DNA from: Dysidea avara
Lineage: Eukaryota > Porifera > Demospongiae > Dictyoceratida > Dysideidae
Assembly (NCBI RefSeq): GCF_963678975.1
Contig: NC_089281.1
Location: 7,837,277-7,901,276, forward strand
Direction of reading: 5' to 3'
DNA length: 64,000 nucleotides
Position 1 is the stretch's first letter; each line of letters begins with the position of its first letter. A program made the translations under genes and the position numbers. Positions 14,901-37,206 of the stretch are shown piece after piece. The notes under the pieces are model-generated. The model was not told the DNA's origin. It searched no databases and was given only the letters and a program-made list of their open reading frames with translations.

Positions 14901-15591
14901 CCTAATTAGGGATTCTGTAGGTAATCTTAAAGTTTGCCATATACAGCCCTAAGTATTGGCCCTGAAAGGGGAAAGCCTACAAAAGACCAAAAGGTTTTCT
15001 GTTATTGGTAAATTATTTTGACCTTCGCTGTACATTAGGTGAGCAGTAAATCAGCTTGGGGTACACCAACACCTCCCAATTCTGGAGGGAGACCTCCTAC
15101 ATCTTCAAAGCATCACAAGAACATTGTAGCAAAGTTTCCAGAGCAACAGCAGCAGACTAGTAGTGATAGAACTGTGTCGTCATCTTCATCAACCAGGAGC
15201 ATGGTTGCTAGTTTCCCAGGTCAGCATAGACACTTGCCTGATCCAGCAAGGTCATCAAAAGTGAAGACTGATGATGTACCATCAACTGCTTCCATTAGCT
15301 CATTTCCATCAATAACAACTTCTAGTAATTCTTCAGTAAAACTCAACAGTGTACATAACCAGTCAAGACCAGCATCTTTGGAATCGAAGTCTTCTGCTTT
15401 GAAAATGGCCAAGTCAAAGTGAGCCCAATTATGCATGTGTTTGTAATGTTGTAAGATCTGCCACTTTTTCTTCCAGTGATAATGGCAGTTCTTCAGTTTC
15501 AGCCATTCCACTCACTGGCGATAGCCGGGCTGATGCTGATATTATTGCCTTTTACAAAGCACGACAGAAATTGATCAAGCGAAAATCATGA
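8932..15591 (+). CDS. KIF6: Kinesin-like protein KIF6 (kinesin-9 family)
   Basis: A microtubule motor of the kinesin-9 family, known to be linked to motile cilia. My 24-exon model is 8932-8991, 9048-9157, 9210-9284, 9342-9384, 9441-9545, 10375-10484, 10899-10981, 11033-11079, 11131-11249, 11371-11458, 11637-11716, 11958-12108, 12451-12554, 12723-12828, 13057-13103, 13224-13369, 13418-13663, 13838-13934, 13980-14035, 14085-14135, 14191-14266, 14324-14453, 15039-15418, 15477-15591. It gives 874 residues in one frame; the vertebrate protein is about 814. The P-loop GQTGSGKT falls at about residues 95-102, switch I contains STRSH, and switch II is DLAGSE. KIF6-specific stretches are GDTNRMIAE, YRNSMMTSVLRDS, VGADMRKI, and the tail IPLTGDSRADADIIAFYKAR. 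The coiled-coil region covers exons 16-22. Intron 5 carries a hAT element. Confidence 0.93.
9572..10289. mobile_element. Non-autonomous hAT element in KIF6 intron 5
   Basis: Starts CAGTGGCGTAGCCAGG and ends CCACCCTTGGCTG, and is flanked by the exact 8-bp direct repeat CCCTTAGA at 9564-9571 and 10290-10297. The start matches the ends of the elements at 39894-41016 and 42708-43604. It has GGTGGGCACAC-type sequence just inside both ends in mirrored orientation. No transposase is present. Confidence 0.8.
11734..11914. mobile_element. TACAGTG-ended MITE in KIF6 intron 11
   Basis: Begins TACAGTGAAACCTC and ends GGGCTTCACTGTA, a near-perfect mirrored pair. It belongs with the similar elements at 26885-26988 and 62100-62279. 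The TA at the termini suggests Tc1/mariner-type insertion (inference). Confidence 0.6.
12282..12333. repeat. Short tandem duplication, unit about 24 bp
   Basis: AGAATATTTATAAGCCCAGC occurs twice in direct succession within KIF6 intron 12. Confidence 0.7.
14639..14665 (+). repeat. Copy of the dispersed CTCTAATAGAG motif
   Basis: Reads GATCGAGATTCTCTAATAGA followed by ACAGTCA, inside KIF6 intron 22. See also the copies at 27215, 32386, 37151, 41036, 45801, 63599 and 63965. Confidence 0.7.
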
Positions 15592-15918
15592 TGATATATC
15601 CAAGCATAGACATAGCATCACAATCAGCAGGCAATGACAGAAAAGCATTTTACATGACAGCGATGGCAACAATGACAGTGTAAAATTCTCATTCAACAAT
15701 AATCACTTAATTAATGTTTATCACGTTTTGTAACCTCAGCTCAGCTTTTATTTGACCACCGACCTCTGTATGACACGTGATTTTGCATGGGTGTACTCAC
15801 GTGTCTCCTTTAGAGCTTGTGCCCCTTGTATCTCGAGCACTGCACGTGTGGTAACCTTGTTATTTAAATTAGACCGCTGTCTGTAGTAGCTAGTCAAAGT
15901 GTGCGAGAAGACGGAGCC
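15592..15918 (+). promoter_or_regulatory. KIF6-GBE1 spacer with three CACGTG boxes
   Basis: The 327-bp spacer separates the KIF6 stop from the GBE1 start and must hold the KIF6 3' end and the GBE1 promoter. Three CACGTG palindromes lie at 15774-15779, 15798-15803 and 15843-15848, 71-145 bp before the GBE1 ATG. CACGTG is the classical E-box bound by bHLH-zipper factors such as USF, MYC/MAX, TFE/MITF and MondoA/ChREBP; which one acts here is unknown. Confidence 0.55.
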
Positions 15919-17964
15919 ATGGGTGGAAATCTCACTAGCACGCCAGCGCTGGAGGATCTTTACGCTACAGACCCGTACTTGAAGCAGTATGAGTCCGACA
16001 TTCGAATGCGGTATGAAAGATTCTACGACCTTTATCGACGCATCTGTGAAAATGAATCCGGACTGGAGAAATTCTCAAAGAGCTATGAAGCGTATGGATT
16101 AACACAGAAGGACAATGGAGATATCGAATGCTTAGAGTGGGTCCCTGACGTGAGGTCAGTCGCTTTGGCTGGAGAATTCAACAGTTGGAACACAACCTCT
16201 CATGTGCTGGAGGGACAAGAATTTGGAAAGTGGTACCTACGGTTACCAAATGTCAATGGCAAGCCTGCCATACTTCATGCCACTGAAGTAAAACTGTTCA
16301 TCACAATGCATAATGGGTCACAGTTTTGGAGGTTGTCTCCTTGGACTAAGAGAGCCATTCAGAGGAACAGCACTGAAGATTATCGTTCCTTACACTGGTA
16401 TCCTCCAGATCCTTACAAGTGGAAGCATGGCCATCCTACTGTCCCTAATGGCTTGAGAATTTATGAGGCCCATGTTGGAATTTCTTCAGATGAACCCAAA
16501 GTTGCCACGTACACTCATTTTGCTGATAATGTGCTCCCAAGGATTCAGAAGCTTGGTTATAACTGTGTTCAAATTATGGCTTTAATGGAGCATCCATACT
16601 ATGCAAGCTTTGGGTACCATGTCACAAATTTCTTTGCCATTTCCAGTCGATATGGAACCCCTGAAGAACTGAAGTATCTGATTGACAAGGCACACGAGAT
16701 GAACATCCTGGTCTTCCTTGATATCATACACAGCCATGCTGCTGGGAATGTTAACGATGGTTTAAACCAGTTTAACGGGACTGACAGCTGTTTCTTCCAC
16801 AGTGGTGGCAAGGGCAAACATGACCTGTGGGACTCTAGACTGTTCAATTACTGTGAGTGGGAGGTGCTTCGCTTTCTTGTATCAAATCTCAGTTGGTACA
16901 GAGATGAATACCGATTTGATGGATTCCGTTTTGATGGCATCACCTCAATGCTTTATCATCATCATGGAATTGCAACTGGATTTACTGGTGGTTATCATGA
17001 ATATTTCAACACTAATGTCAACGTTGATGCACTGGTGTACTTGATGCTAGCCAATCATATGTTGCATTCTCAATATCCTGGTATTGTCACCATTGCTGAA
17101 GATGTCTCTGGTATGCCTTCTCTGTGTAGACCAGTTAGGGAAGGCGGAGTGGGTTTCGACTACCGGCTTGGAATGGCAATCCCTGATGTGTGGATCAAAC
17201 TCCTGAAAGAACAGAAAGATGAAGATTGGAATATGGGAACGATTTGGTGGGCCCTTACCAACAGACGAGTACATGAGAAGACAATTGCCTATGCTGAGAG
17301 TCATGATCAAGCTTTGGTAGGAGACAAGACACTTGCTTTCTGGTTGATGGATGCTGAAATGTACACCAACATGACTAAACTGATGGAACCCACTCTGACT
17401 ATCAGTAGAGGAATTGCCCTTCACAAGATCATACGCTTAGTGACATTTGGGCTTGGTGGAGAAGGGTATTTGAATTTCATTGGTAATGAGTTTGGGCATC
17501 CTGAATGGCTGGATTTCCCTAGAGATGGCAATAGAAACAGCTACCATTATGCTCGAAGACAATGGAGGCTTGTTGATGATCGTTTACTCCGCTACCAGTT
17601 TCTTAGTGAGTTTGACCGCAATATGATGCATTTAGATGAGCGCTTTAAGATCCTTAGCTCTCCAAGTGCTCATGTCAGTCGTAAACATGATGGTGACAAA
17701 CTGATTGTTTTTGAACGTGCCGGTCTCCTCTGGATATTTAATTTTCATCCAGAGAAGAGCTTCACTGACTACCAAGTTGGGGTAGAAGCTGCTGGTGCTT
17801 ACAAGATAGCACTGGATAGTGACAGTAAAGAATTTGACGGCTATGGTCATGTTGCTCACGACACAACTTATTTCACATTCAACTGTTTCTTTGACATGAG
17901 AGCAAATTCACTGAAAATTTATATTCCGTCTCGATGTGCACTCGTACTATATAAAGTCGACTGA
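15919..17964 (+). CDS. GBE1: 1,4-alpha-glucan branching enzyme (glycogen branching enzyme)
   Basis: Transfers segments of alpha-1,4-glucan chains to form alpha-1,6 branch points in glycogen, in the cytosol. The product is 681 residues from the first in-frame ATG (human is about 702). It has an N-terminal CBM48 (GEFNSWN near residue 90), a GH13 barrel and a C-terminal all-beta domain. The GH13 catalytic residues are visible: nucleophile D339 in FRFDG, acid/base E394 in IAEDVSGMP and D463 in ESHDQALVG. Each is offset by 18 from the human D357/E412/D481. NFIGNEFGHPEWLDFP is also conserved. Unusually the whole gene is one exon, whereas its neighbours are cut into 7-24 exons. It converges on the Schlafen-like gene, with 122 bp between stop codons. 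Confidence 0.97.
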   Translation: MGGNLTSTPALEDLYATDPYLKQYESDIRMRYERFYDLYRRICENESGLEKFSKSYEAYGLTQKDNGDIECLEWVPDVRSVALAGEFNSWNTTSHVLEGQEFGKWYLRLPNVNGKPAILHATEVKLFITMHNGSQFWRLSPWTKRAIQRNSTEDYRSLHWYPPDPYKWKHGHPTVPNGLRIYEAHVGISSDEPKVATYTHFADNVLPRIQKLGYNCVQIMALMEHPYYASFGYHVTNFFAISSRYGTPEELKYLIDKAHEMNILVFLDIIHSHAAGNVNDGLNQFNGTDSCFFHSGGKGKHDLWDSRLFNYCEWEVLRFLVSNLSWYRDEYRFDGFRFDGITSMLYHHHGIATGFTGGYHEYFNTNVNVDALVYLMLANHMLHSQYPGIVTIAEDVSGMPSLCRPVREGGVGFDYRLGMAIPDVWIKLLKEQKDEDWNMGTIWWALTNRRVHEKTIAYAESHDQALVGDKTLAFWLMDAEMYTNMTKLMEPTLTISRGIALHKIIRLVTFGLGGEGYLNFIGNEFGHPEWLDFPRDGNRNSYHYARRQWRLVDDRLLRYQFLSEFDRNMMHLDERFKILSSPSAHVSRKHDGDKLIVFERAGLLWIFNFHPEKSFTDYQVGVEAAGAYKIALDSDSKEFDGYGHVAHDTTYFTFNCFFDMRANSLKIYIPSRCALVLYKVD

Positions 17965-18086
17965 AATTTTTGTACATGTACTGTAGGATTTTCAAATTTA
18001 ATGTATACAATTACTGCACACTGTTGTACTTGCACAAATCAGCTTGAAGTCTTTGACTGCTGTTGTTGATTCTGTAAATAATAATT

Positions 18087-19368
18087 TTAGTAATGTACTG
18101 CAGTTGTGAATACATTATTTTGACTGACTTTATATTTAATTTCAAGTTTGTCTAAAACAATTTCTTTGATGTCGCGTGGCCATAGTGGCCCATGGATGCT
18201 ACCATCTCTTTTTATGTACATCTGATATGGATGCAGTAGAACAGTTTGGATATGCACAGTAGAATGGTCACCTTACTGAAAGCATCTGAGTACACTTCGT
18301 CTTCCTTACCAGCCCGCACACTTAACCCAACCACATACATGCCATATATGTTACATGGTGTAAAGCTTAACCTGAAAAAAAAAACAGTTTATAAATTAAT
18401 TGATGTAATTTTACTTACTCATAAAACTCCTTACTGACACAGGGGTCAAACTGTAAAAATATGTCTTCAATTTGTTTGGCAATGCGATCTATCTGATGTG
18501 TACTGAGAGTGATGCCTTCGATAACACCTGCGCCAAATATAAGAAGAATGCACAAGGGATGTCCAGCCTACCGTTATCAAGAACTCCAAAGTACATCACC
18601 CCTCCACCTGAATTAAGGAAGGCACTACCATACCTACAGATTTGCTGAAATAGAGTTTGAAGTGGTGGATTTTAATAGTGTATTGTGTGGTTTACCTCTT
18701 TCATGTTTCTTTGAGAGTATAAAGCACCTCCTTTTTTGAATTCCACATTCCGAGATTCAGTTAGTGGCATAACTGTACCAATTCGCACAGGTGGCCCAAG
18801 CCTAGAAAGGTACACGTTATATGTGTGTGATTATCACAAGCAACAGCACAATTTGAAGAATAAGCATGCAGTGCCACTATCAACGTTTCCTTGCAAAATT
18901 TTCTTAAACATCTGCTTATGATACTACAAAGTGCAAATACTTTCCTGCTAATTAGCATGCAGTGCAGCTTGTGTCTCATAATTTTTTTTGTGTCTACTTC
19001 ATTCAGTGGACTAGAAACCTAGAGTGATGCACACGGTGAGAGCAAATGTTACTCTCAAAGAAAAAAATGTTTTATCCACCAATAAATAGGCCAAACACAA
19101 CATATACATATTGTGTAAGACAGCTCAACAATGCAATACCCAATGTTGATTTTGTGTGTACTATAATTATGTTAAGGTGTCATCAACTTGGGTGTCACTC
19201 ACCCAGTGCTCCCCCAGTAGTTCGGATCTGAAGGAGTATATGGTGCTTCGGGAGTGATAAAATACTCCATACCTCCCTACCAGTAATAACCGGCACTTGG
19301 TCATAATAACAGAATAAGATACAATCACTTACTGTAGAAGGAGTAGCTAGTTGTGCTGACGATGACAT
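18087..19368 (-). CDS. Schlafen-like AlbA_2 domain protein (SLFNL1 type)
   Basis: A 210-residue protein in seven exons: 19368-19333, 19276-19203, 18801-18696, 18644-18572, 18527-18419, 18371-18272, 18221-18087 (minus strand, phases consistent). After a short N-terminal part (MSSSAQLATPST, FITPEAPYTPSDPNYWG) comes a single Schlafen AlbA_2 domain: TESRNVEFKKGG, FLNSGGGVMYFGVLDNG, ITLSTHQIDRIAKQIEDI, and at the end MYIKRDGSIHGPL, which matches the LRRDGSIQGPL region of vertebrate SLFNL1. E52, E57 and D95 fall at the 5- and 38-residue spacing of the E-E-D active site known for Schlafen RNases (for example rat Slfn13 E205/E210/D248). RNA cleavage is therefore possible but unproven; a DNA- or RNA-binding role is the alternative. 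It is divergent from the MSK gene, with 103 bp between starts. Confidence 0.85.
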
Positions 19369-19471
19369 AAGTTGTTTTCAAAAACTACCGCGTTTACAAA
19401 TATCACGTGATGCCAGTGTGATTTAAATAGAAAAGGGAATTTTCGGATTGCTTATAGCCAGCCAATTAGCT
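19369..19471. promoter_or_regulatory. Shared 103-bp bidirectional promoter, Schlafen-like / MSK
   Basis: The two start codons face away from each other with only 103 bp between them, so promoter and both 5' leaders must fit here. A CACGTG box sits at 19404-19409, close to the middle. No TATA box is obvious on either strand. Confidence 0.6.
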
Positions 19472-25887
<6,416 letters not shown>

Positions 25888-26224
25888 ATTGTTTATATTT
25901 ATATATATACAGATGATAATTTTGTACAATTTTTTCGGAACCATGATACAATAAAAACATTTTATATACACCAACACATTGAATTTTTAGAACAACTATA
26001 AAATACTCTAATAAAAGCACAATACGCAACTTTAAATGGTGCACATCATACACTATTGAATAGACGATTTGTATGTATATGTAATACAGCAAATTATATT
26101 TCAATATGTGATATACACAATTACACATGCAGGTGGAATTACAAATACTTTTGACATGTAAAATTATTCTGTATCAAGAGTATATAATGGGAGAGATATC
26201 ATGGGATGCATTTCTGATTAGTGG
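25888..26224. other. Spacer between convergent MSK and HRG1-like genes
   Basis: Holds the 3' ends of both genes. AATAAA at 25950-25955 is a likely polyadenylation signal for MSK. Nothing else is recognised. Confidence 0.5.
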
Positions 26225-28418
26225 TTAGTTTGAAGACAGTTGTTGGTAACGATTTTGCCGGATCAACTTGACTATTTCATAACAAGTCACCCAGGTGAGC
26301 ACAACAGAATGTTTGATCACCATGAATGCCCATACTGGTACAATGTAGTAGCTCTTTGGTAAGGAAGGCTCTGTGTTGGGAAATATTGCAAAATTAACAC
26401 CACTTATGTTCTAAATAAGATAACATTAACAATACCCAAAGTTCTTGCAAATAGCAGTGATACTGTGATTTTAAACACAGCTACATGTGTGTGAATGTGG
26501 ACAGTTGTACAGCGAAACCTAGCTCACTAGTAGGGCCACACTTGGAACCAGAAATATGGGTTAACACAAGGTGGCCTCATTAACGAGGTGACAAAATATA
26601 CCTTTGTTATGTTTAGGAACTTGTAGGTGGGTGTGACAATGGTCTTTTTATACAAAACAAAATTGAGTTATGTGTCTTTGTTTTATAACAGATGTGTGAA
26701 GTGTACAAAAAGAAATGAAGAAAAAAAACTAAGCCAAATTTTGAGGGCTTGTATTTTGTAACTATTCTGTTCAAATTTGGTATGTGGGGTGCTGAAGGTG
26801 AGGGCATTTGCAGTGTAAGAATATGTTGCATTTGGAGAAGGGAACATGCAGCTACATATGTGTAAAAATTGTGTTTCCTGTTAATACAGTGGAACCTCTC
26901 TATTAGGACCCTAAATTTTTGTCCTTATTATGGAGGTTTTTCTATTGTGTCCTTAATTTGGGGAGTTTGTTAAGAGAGGTTCCACTATATATATATCCAT
27001 GGTGTGACATGTACTCAGTGGCGGATCTAGGAATTTATAAAAGGGGTTTCCAGTTTAGAAGGTGGAGATATACACTGACATGAGAGATACGCAAAAGTTT
27101 GCACTACATTGTCTGGTTTGGTAAGGTGAGACCAAAAAAAAAAAAGGTCAAAGCCTATTGATAGTACATAAAATACCTTAAATAACTTGCTACACACTGC
27201 TTTAATAGCTACTGTGACTGCTCTATTAGAGTATCTCGATCGAGGCGCACACCGCAATAATAAAAACATTTAATTGTTATGCAATCATTTTCCAAATGGG
27301 GTTTCCGTGGAACCTTGAAACCCCCCTAAATCCACCACTGGTACTGCAATATTAAGTGTAGTGCACTACACTGCATTTTTGTCAACATCAAGACACGTGG
27401 TAGTGTGCCAAGAAAGCCGCTATACACGGAATGTTAGTACACAGTTGAAAGGGTTTGAGAAAAGGTAGTTTGCAAGTTAACAACATAAAAAGTAGCACTT
27501 TAGACTATCATATGTCATAATGATCACCCCAAAAATATTGACAGACCAGAAACACATCACCTTAATAAATAATGACATAACGAGTATTTATGTTTACAGT
27601 TAGTGATATAGACCATGTGTGGTCTAGGGTGTGGCACTTTATAAAATCACGTGCACACAAAACGTATGTGCTCTGTGCTAGGAAAATTTTAAAATGCTAA
27701 TGTGAAGGAATTGGAAGCTAGATTAATTGTTATAATACAGTAAGTCACTAAGTAAAGTACTCAACATATATTGTTTTTGCTTAGGGACGGATTTTGCAAA
27801 AGAATGCTCAATACTTTTGTCCGCACTTTTTCTGTAAATCCAAAGCCATAGCAACTTTTTTGTATGATCATGCCTGAGATCACACATGGTCTATAATCAT
27901 GTCATGAAGGTGATCATGTCATACACAATTCATGCAATACAAAAGATATCAACAGGCCTAGGTATCTTCTTGAATGCAGCATAGGTATAAAGTGTTTATA
28001 CTATGAGAGTTGCTAACTCCATGTATATGATAACACAACATAAGCAGCGAATTAGAAAAACCATAGCTAGAGGGAAATGTGGGATACTACATGCCTTACA
28101 CAAAAACTATATACGCTTACTATCTTTATCATAGATTCCCAATATGATGTATAGGACAATTGCAGTGGAACCAAGAATAATCCCGGTCGCTCCGACTAGG
28201 GCAAACAGGATGAGTGCCCACTCTTTTAACTTTTTCCAGTAGGCCAGTAGAATTACCACCAGTGATATAGCTGCAAATATACTTGATGTGGCGGCCCATG
28301 CCGCCGCATGAGGATTATCGAAGACGATACCGAAGCAAAATGCGGCGGATATGCCGACGATCACCCCAATAATGGCGATTGTTACGCGAACGATAAACAC
28401 CACCACCGGCTCGCACAT
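26225..28418 (-). CDS. HRG1-like heme transporter (SLC48A1 family)
   Basis: Two exons, 28418-28121 and 26370-26225, joined in phase 1, give 147 residues; human HRG1 has 146. Four hydrophobic segments are clear at about residues 5-32, 37-60, 66-93 and 107-130. The fourth follows the motif KSYYIVPVWAF, which lines up with the TSYYLSSVWSF segment of HRG1, and the tail is basic and tyrosine-containing (LIRQNRYQ), where HRG1 has its heme-binding aromatic/basic motif. The family moves heme out of endolysosomes into the cytosol; demosponges are thought to depend on acquired heme (background knowledge, not seen here). The 1.75-kb intron contains a TACAGTGG MITE and a CAGTGGCGGATC element. Divergent from DCAF15. 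Sequence identity is modest, so the family call rests on length, topology and the YY-VW motif. Confidence 0.68.
26885..26988. mobile_element. TACAGTGGAACC MITE, 104 bp
   Basis: Starts TACAGTGGAACCTCTC and ends GAGAGGTTCCACTATA, a mirrored pair with TA at each end. The interior repeats phrases like ttaggacc and gtccttat in both orientations. It lies in the HRG1-like intron. The TA flanks suggest Tc1/mariner-type insertion. Confidence 0.7.
27016..27340. mobile_element. CAGTGGCGGATC element with 5-bp target duplication
   Basis: Starts CAGTGGCGGATCTAGG and ends CCTAAATCCACCACTG. Flanked by the direct repeat GTACT at 27011-27015 and 27341-27345. Its interior contains an A-run after GGTGAGACC and one copy of the dispersed CTCTATTAGAG motif (27215-27241). 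The same interior layout recurs at 63735-64000, and the same ends occur at 45209-46076. Confidence 0.75.
27215..27241 (-). repeat. Copy of the dispersed CTCTAATAGAG motif inside a transposon
   Basis: Reads TGACTGCTCTATTAGAGTAT followed by CTCGATC on the plus strand. It shows that the motif is carried by the CAGTGGCGGATC family. Confidence 0.8.
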
Positions 28419-28477
28419 GCTGATCTAGATTTATAATGATTTTATCATCTCGTGACTGTTAGCAGTAGTCAGGAAGT
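28419..28477. promoter_or_regulatory. 59-bp bidirectional promoter, HRG1-like / DCAF15
   Basis: Only 59 bp separate the two divergent start codons, so at least one transcription start must lie in this interval or overlap the other gene's first exon. No TATA box is visible. Confidence 0.6.
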
Positions 28478-34472
<5,995 letters not shown>

Positions 34473-34588
34473 TTGTAGCCTACGAATATTTTTAACAAAA
34501 ATACATTATGGAAATAATTTAAGCGCCCTGTGCGGAAAATTAAATTTTAGTGTTTTCTGGTATACGCGCAGTCGACGTCACGGTTGAT

Positions 34589-35734
34589 ATGGTTCTCTGT
34601 CTTGGGTTGGAAGGAAGTGCCAACAAGCTTGGAATCGGGGTTGTGTGTGATGGAAAGGTGTTATCTAACGTGCGCCACACTTACGTAGCCCCCCCTGGCC
34701 AAGGGTTTCTACCACGTGACACAGCGATTCACCATCAGCAGCACATACTTGGTAATCCGTCAAATGTACCTGTATTATTAAAGAACGGTCTTGCACATAA
34801 TCATTTTCGTGTGGGCGGGGTGTTTTCCTTACTCGCCGCACGTGACTGAACAGTAATGTGCACGTGATTTACTTTATTTCTTCCAGATGTACTCCAAGCT
34901 GCACTGGATGAAGCAAAGGTGAAACCACAAGAACTTGATTGTATTTGCTTTACCAAGGGTCCAGGAATGGGAGCTCCACTTGTAGCTGTTGCTGTAGTTG
35001 CAAGAACCATATCCCAACTCTGGAACAAGCCTCTGGTAGCAGTTAACCACTGTATCGGACATATTGAGATGGGACGACTAGTGACAGGAGCAAAGAACCC
35101 AACTGTTTTATATGTCAGTGGAGGTAACACACAAGTTATATCATATTCTAACCAACGCTACCACATCTTTGGTGAAACTCTGGATATTGCTGTAGGAAAC
35201 TGCCTTGATAGATTTGCTCGATTGATAAAGCTATCCAATGATCCCAGCCCTGGATACAACATTGAGCAACTTGCAAAGGAAGGGAAGCGGTACATTCAAT
35301 TGCCATATGTGGTAAAAGGCATGGACGTATCGTTCTCAGGATTGCTTTCCTACATTGAAGATGTTGGAATTAAAAAAATGGAAAAGGGCGCCTGTACTGC
35401 AGCAGACTTGTGCTACTCACTTCAGGAAACTGTCTTCGCAATGTTGGTTGAGATCACAGAGAGGGCAATGGCACATTGTTCCTCTGCAGAGGTTCTGATT
35501 GTTGGTGGTGTTGGCTGTAACATACGGCTACAAGAGATGATGGGTGAGATGGCACGAGAGAGGGGCGCCAAACTGTTTGCAACTGATGATCGTTACTGCA
35601 TCGACAATGGGGCAATGATTGCTCAAGCTGGCTATGAACTTTTTCGAACAGGGCAATTTACTAAGATAGAAGATTCCAGTTGCACCCAACGTTTCCGAAC
35701 TGATGAAGTACTGGTAACATGGAGAGAGGATTAG
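34589..35734 (+). CDS. OSGEP: tRNA N6-adenosine threonylcarbamoyltransferase, KEOPS subunit (Kae1/OSGEP)
   Basis: Transfers the threonylcarbamoyl group to A37 of ANN-decoding tRNAs as the catalytic subunit of the KEOPS complex in cytosol and nucleus. Two exons, 34589-34751 and 34887-35734, give 336 residues (human 335). The start is the ATG at 34589, giving [17 protein letters not shown]. The ASKHA-fold metal-binding motif is [10 protein letters not shown], with H109 and H113 at the positions known in human [49 protein letters not shown] and [13 protein letters not shown] are family signatures, and the C-terminal [14 protein letters not shown] carries the conserved aspartate. The intron contains two CACGTG boxes (34839-34844, 34861-34866). 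It lies 116 bp downstream of the DCAF15 stop, same strand. Confidence 0.97.
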
Positions 35735-37150
35735 TTATATAATTAAGTAAATGTATATGATTAACAGCAATATTTGTATGGTTGCTTTGTGTGCCAGAAT
35801 CTGGCCAATGGTGACTGTCCACAATTTTATAGAGTAATCAGTAAAGAAAACACTCAACCAAGAGTTATTTAAATTATGCACAAGTACTGGTGTGGTTATT
35901 GTACCAGGATATATAGTTAGCAACAGAATGCATTTACTCCAGAGTACAGGTAAAACTCCACCCTCTCAACTTTTTTTATGCATTGTACCTATACATATTT
36001 GCTGTGTATATAATATCACAAACAGTTGTCCAATCAAGATTTATATGATTTCAGGTACAGAGATGTTTTTATTATGTGTAATCATTTCAGTGCTTGAATT
36101 ATGTAGCCGAATTTCTATAAGTGCGTAAAGCTCATGCATATGCATGCTCAATAGTGTCATCATATTATTTTACCAAGCAGTTACAAGTATATTATGTGAG
36201 CCTCCAACACTTCTATGGGGTCATCCAAAGAAAGTTTACTTGAAGTCCTATCATAACATGCGACCAAAAAGCACGAGGGTATGTAGATGTTATAACAAAC
36301 GTATATATACCACTTTTGTGGTAAACTCTCCAGTGATAAACTCTCCAGTGATAAGCATGTTCACTGGACAAATGTTATAAACTATATAGTCGTGTGTATT
36401 ATAGTAATCGGCAAATCTTGTACTGCATAATTATGTTGTGCTTTTTCTTATCCTTTTCCACAAAGTGGGCAAGAACTGAGACAATAATACCAACTACTTC
36501 AACATCCATGCACCGGCCAATTAGCTATAAAGTAGTTACTTTACTTACATAGTTATAACTATACTAAAGGTAGTAGCAATTATATAGAAATTTGTGTTTG
36601 ATTCTGTATCAATAGGAAATGTTACTGAATCAAGGAATATGTATTTAAGTGCCTGCTAAATCTACCAAAAGTAACACACTGGCTAATCCCTGCTGCATGC
36701 ATGCGCAACTTCTAATGTTGTTTCAACAGCATGTGCAGGTCACGGCAGAGTTGTAGCTCTCTGTATTGAATCACAATTAAAATTAATGACAACTCTAAGG
36801 TTTGGTGGTTATCATGCACTTCCATTGCTTTTGCATGTGCTAAATTCCAGTGAATTGTTTACTGCATGTTAATTTGTGACAGTGATCGATCACCAATGCA
36901 TGTGACCAGTACCATTGAGGCAACCGAGGCAGCTGCCTCGGTAAAAAAATGCTCAACAATTCAGGCTAAGCAGGCCTGAGTTTTGGCACCCCGAATTTTC
37001 TACTCAAACATTACTAAACAACATAACTACTGTACCACAGTACATAATAGAATATATGGCTGTAGTACTAAGCAGGGCCGTAACCCACGGTGACAAGGTC
37101 TGGCGGCATTGGTTGGACCACTTTTCAGCTACTTGAATTTGTATGAAAAA
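35735..37150. other. Intergenic, no gene recognised
   Basis: No convincing exon. A short palindrome-rich phrase near 36915-36940 (GAGGCAACCGAGGCAGC and TGCCTCGG) suggests the edge of another inverted-repeat element whose other end I could not find. Confidence 0.4.
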
Positions 37151-37206
37151 GATCGAGATACTCTAATAGAGCAGTCATCATAATATACTCTAATAGAGCA
37201 TTCAGT
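37151..37206 (+). repeat. Two adjacent copies of the CTCTAATAGAG motif
   Basis: GATCGAGATACTCTAATAGA then GCAGTCA, followed after 9 bp by TACTCTAATAGAGCATTCAG. Confidence 0.8.

Noticed and set aside
15221-15511. 96-codon minus-strand frame inside the KIF6 tail
   Set aside because: Shadow of KIF6 exon 23; no motif of its own.
17047-17424. 125-codon minus-strand frame inside GBE1
   Set aside because: Shadow of the highly conserved GBE1 coding sequence.
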